Shown here: one piece after another, positions 62,303-64,000 of the stretch
How the letters are laid out: each line of letters starts with the position of its first letter
How positions within the stretch are numbered: position 1 is the stretch's first letter
Origin: Glandiceps talaboti
Taxonomy: Eukaryota; Hemichordata; Enteropneusta; Spengelidae
NCBI RefSeq assembly: GCF_964340395.1
Contig: NC_135560.1
Coordinates: forward strand, 13,110,598 to 13,174,597
DNA length: 64,000 nucleotides
Direction: 5' to 3'
Notes under the pieces: generated by a model
What the model was told of the DNA's origin: nothing
Seen by the model: the letters and a program-made list of their open reading frames with translations, nothing else
The model's database searches: none
Made by a program: the position numbers and the translations under genes

Positions 62303-62467
62303 ATGTCAGGGAGATTACTGCTTCTCCAAACCAGCTTAATAGTTGTTTTGGGGTTGAACGTGGTAAGATGCATTCATTACACAAACGACTGGGCTTTACA
62401 CATAGTTGGTGGTAAAGAAGAAGCTGACCGACTGGCATACAAGTATGGTTTTGTAAATCTGCAAGAG
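62303..62467 (+). CDS. Furin-like proprotein convertase, coding exon 1 (signal peptide, prodomain start)
   Basis: The exon starts with ATG at 62303, three codons after an upstream in-frame stop region, and encodes 55 residues. Residues 1-23 are a signal peptide (basic R4, then a hydrophobic run LLLLQTSLIVVLGL). Residues 24-55 match the convertase prodomain: HYTNDWALHIVGG aligns with furin FTNTWAVRIPGG and PC5 VYTNHWAVKIAGG, and then come A..LA.KYGFVNL. The likely donor is GAG/GTTGGT after 62467, phase 0. Spliced to the exon at 63607, the spacing FVNL-to-HYHF equals that in furin (14 residues). Family role: the prodomain folds and inhibits a secretory-pathway subtilisin-type protease that cuts at dibasic sites. 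Confidence 0.85.
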
Positions 62468-63606
62468 GTTGGTCAATTGTAGATTTTTCGTCAGAGTGAT
62501 GAATGTACATGTATATATCACGAAGACTTACAAGGTGACGATGCTTTCTAAAGTGGTAATGTGTTGATGATGTGTGACCATGAGGAAAGTGAAATCATTT
62601 AAATTTGTTCAAATGCTCATAAGTTCTGAAAGGGACCCTCAAAACTGCTAAGAATTGACATAAAAGAAAGGGGTACAAAAACGGTCGGTAAAGCCCCCAA
62701 TCGAATTTCGAGACACCAACCGTACGCAATGAGGCTTAGATGTAGTAAATTGTGAAATATATAAAGACCAATCTGAGGAAACTGTAATGCTGCGAGAGAT
62801 TCTTTTTGACAATTAAATGTGTGTATACACTGAACAATGTCGGTATATATCATATACATGCTTATTAACTATATAGTTTATTGATATGGCACTTTGGCAT
62901 GTGACGGTCATTTGCTGTAACTATGTTTATTGATATGACATTGTCTCCAAAGTTCACCAAATACAATGCACTGTCCAATTAATCTTTAACTCCCTATTCG
63001 AAAACATTAACAACCATATGAAATATGTCACCATCCTCATACAGATTTGATCTATCTTTTGTTATGTATTAAAATATACATACGTTACAATATATATTAC
63101 TTACATGTATAATGTGATGTTGATTGCAAATGTTTGTAATTAAAGGTGTTTTTAATAGAGACGAAATTAGAAAGGGTGAAGGCAGCTCAATCATCAAATG
63201 TGCTTCTCGCCACGAGGTGATTGTCCGGTGGCGTAAACAATCAACACACAACAAAAAACCTGGAAACTGTGCTTGTATCGATCAGGTTACATAGTTTTTC
63301 TAGAAAATTGAAATTTGAGGAAGAAGGTTACCCTGCGTATAAATATAACAGAATGTAAACGACAAGCACTGTAGATGTGAAATGCTTTTAACAAAGCAAA
63401 CTGAGCTTTCTCCTTGATCCGATTTTAATCAGATTGCTCAAGTCCTTGGTAGATTGAAATACGTTTCTGGTGATTTTAGAGAATTCAACTTTACTTTCAA
63501 AGTAAAACCTACAACTCAGTGGTCTGAGACTAAAGTAACAGTTCCCATCACATTTGAAAACTGATATTTCACTTCCTCTGTCTTTGATTATTTGTTTTCT
63601 TACAAG
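62468..63606 (+). other. Intron 1 of convertase gene
   Basis: Bounded by GTTGGT and TTACAAG. I see no exon inside; open frames on the minus strand around 62.3-63.6 kb show no family resemblance. Confidence 0.6.
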
Positions 63607-63708
63607 ATCATTGATGATCACTATCACTTCAAAGACAGACGAGTTCATAAACGATCTCTACAAGCCACAACAAAACCACACCACGTTTTGCTTCAGAAAG
63701 AACCATCA
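63607..63708 (+). CDS. Furin-like proprotein convertase, coding exon 2 (prodomain)
   Basis: 102-bp exon, phase 0/0, acceptor TTTTCTTACAAG, donor TCA/GTAAGT. It encodes DHYHFKDRRVHKRSL and HHVLLQKEPS, collinear with furin DYYHFWHRGVTKRSL and LQREPQ, and with PC5/PACE4 DHYHFYH..KRS. HKR/SL corresponds to the internal second cleavage site of the furin propeptide. The primary cleavage site (RxKR) and the catalytic Asp/His/Ser domain should lie beyond the right edge. Which convertase subfamily it belongs to cannot be fixed from 89 residues; the spacing favours furin. Confidence 0.87.
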
Positions 63709-63809
63709 GTAAGTGCAAGTCTTCTATTCTTTGACGATGACTGTGTGTCACTTAGTATGGACAACTATCTGTAGAATTGATTGGATTGGGGTGGGTTGGA
63801 TTGATCGGG

Positions 63810-63811
<2 letters not shown>

Positions 63812-63870
<59 letters not shown>
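63812..63870. repeat. (CT)n microsatellite
   Basis: About 29 CT units about 100 bp after the donor of convertase exon 2. Confidence 0.98.
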
Positions 63871-63875
<5 letters not shown>

Positions 63876-63928
63876 ACTCTTCTGATATACAAAATGTAAA
63901 TTAATTAAATATTGAAGTACCAAAAAGT

Positions 63929-64000
<72 letters not shown>
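63929..64000. repeat. (TA)n(TG)n microsatellite at window edge
   Basis: About eleven TA units run into at least 25 TG units that continue past the window end. Confidence 0.98.

Noticed and set aside
1-64000. tRNA or rRNA genes
   Set aside because: I looked for internal promoter boxes and cloverleaf arms and found none convincing; a covariance-model scan would be decisive.

Overview
The window is AT-rich animal nuclear DNA: short, well-conserved exons with GT..AG borders lie in introns of 0.2-4.6 kb, with many simple repeats, minisatellites and interspersed repeats. Three protein-coding genes can be supported. Large introns, an intronless ASMT-like methyltransferase and dense small repeat families suggest an invertebrate bilaterian, probably marine. 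The sequence alone does not let me name the phylum.

1-15488: no exon recognised. It is probably part of the first intron(s) of the RasGRF gene, because the first recognisable exon begins inside PH domain 1 and no start exon is visible. 15489-49377 (+): 25 exons of a Ras-specific guanine-nucleotide-releasing factor (RasGRF1/2 family), plus one candidate 36-nt cassette exon. The order is end of PH1, coiled coil, IQ motif, DH, PH2, REM, a Ser/Pro-rich linker, and CDC25 to the stop. Phases agree at every junction, except that the donor of one linker exon is ambiguous. About 1,160-1,176 residues are encoded; with a missing N-terminus of about 95 residues this matches vertebrate family lengths.

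49378-58730: 3' flank or UTR and intergenic DNA, with interspersed repeats and a tandem array carrying POU-type octamers. 58731-59909 (-): a single-exon ASMT/HIOMT-like O-methyltransferase whose SAM-binding loop is kept but whose usual His/Asp catalytic pair is replaced. 62303-63708 (+): the first two coding exons (signal peptide and prodomain) of a furin-like proprotein convertase, whose catalytic part must lie beyond the right edge. It is easy to miss because both exons are short.

Notable non-coding structure: a TTAA-flanked MITE family (two full copies, one degraded); an interspersed family marked by a CCAATATGGCCGCC core (about six copies); a GTTTCCGATAAC fold-back family; an 18-bp minisatellite of about 0.95 kb that is open in several frames; and an array of about 60-bp repeats with higher-order organisation. 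The three genes have no obvious shared pathway; RasGRF signals to Ras and Rac, ASMT-like enzymes methylate small indoles, and convertases mature secreted proteins.
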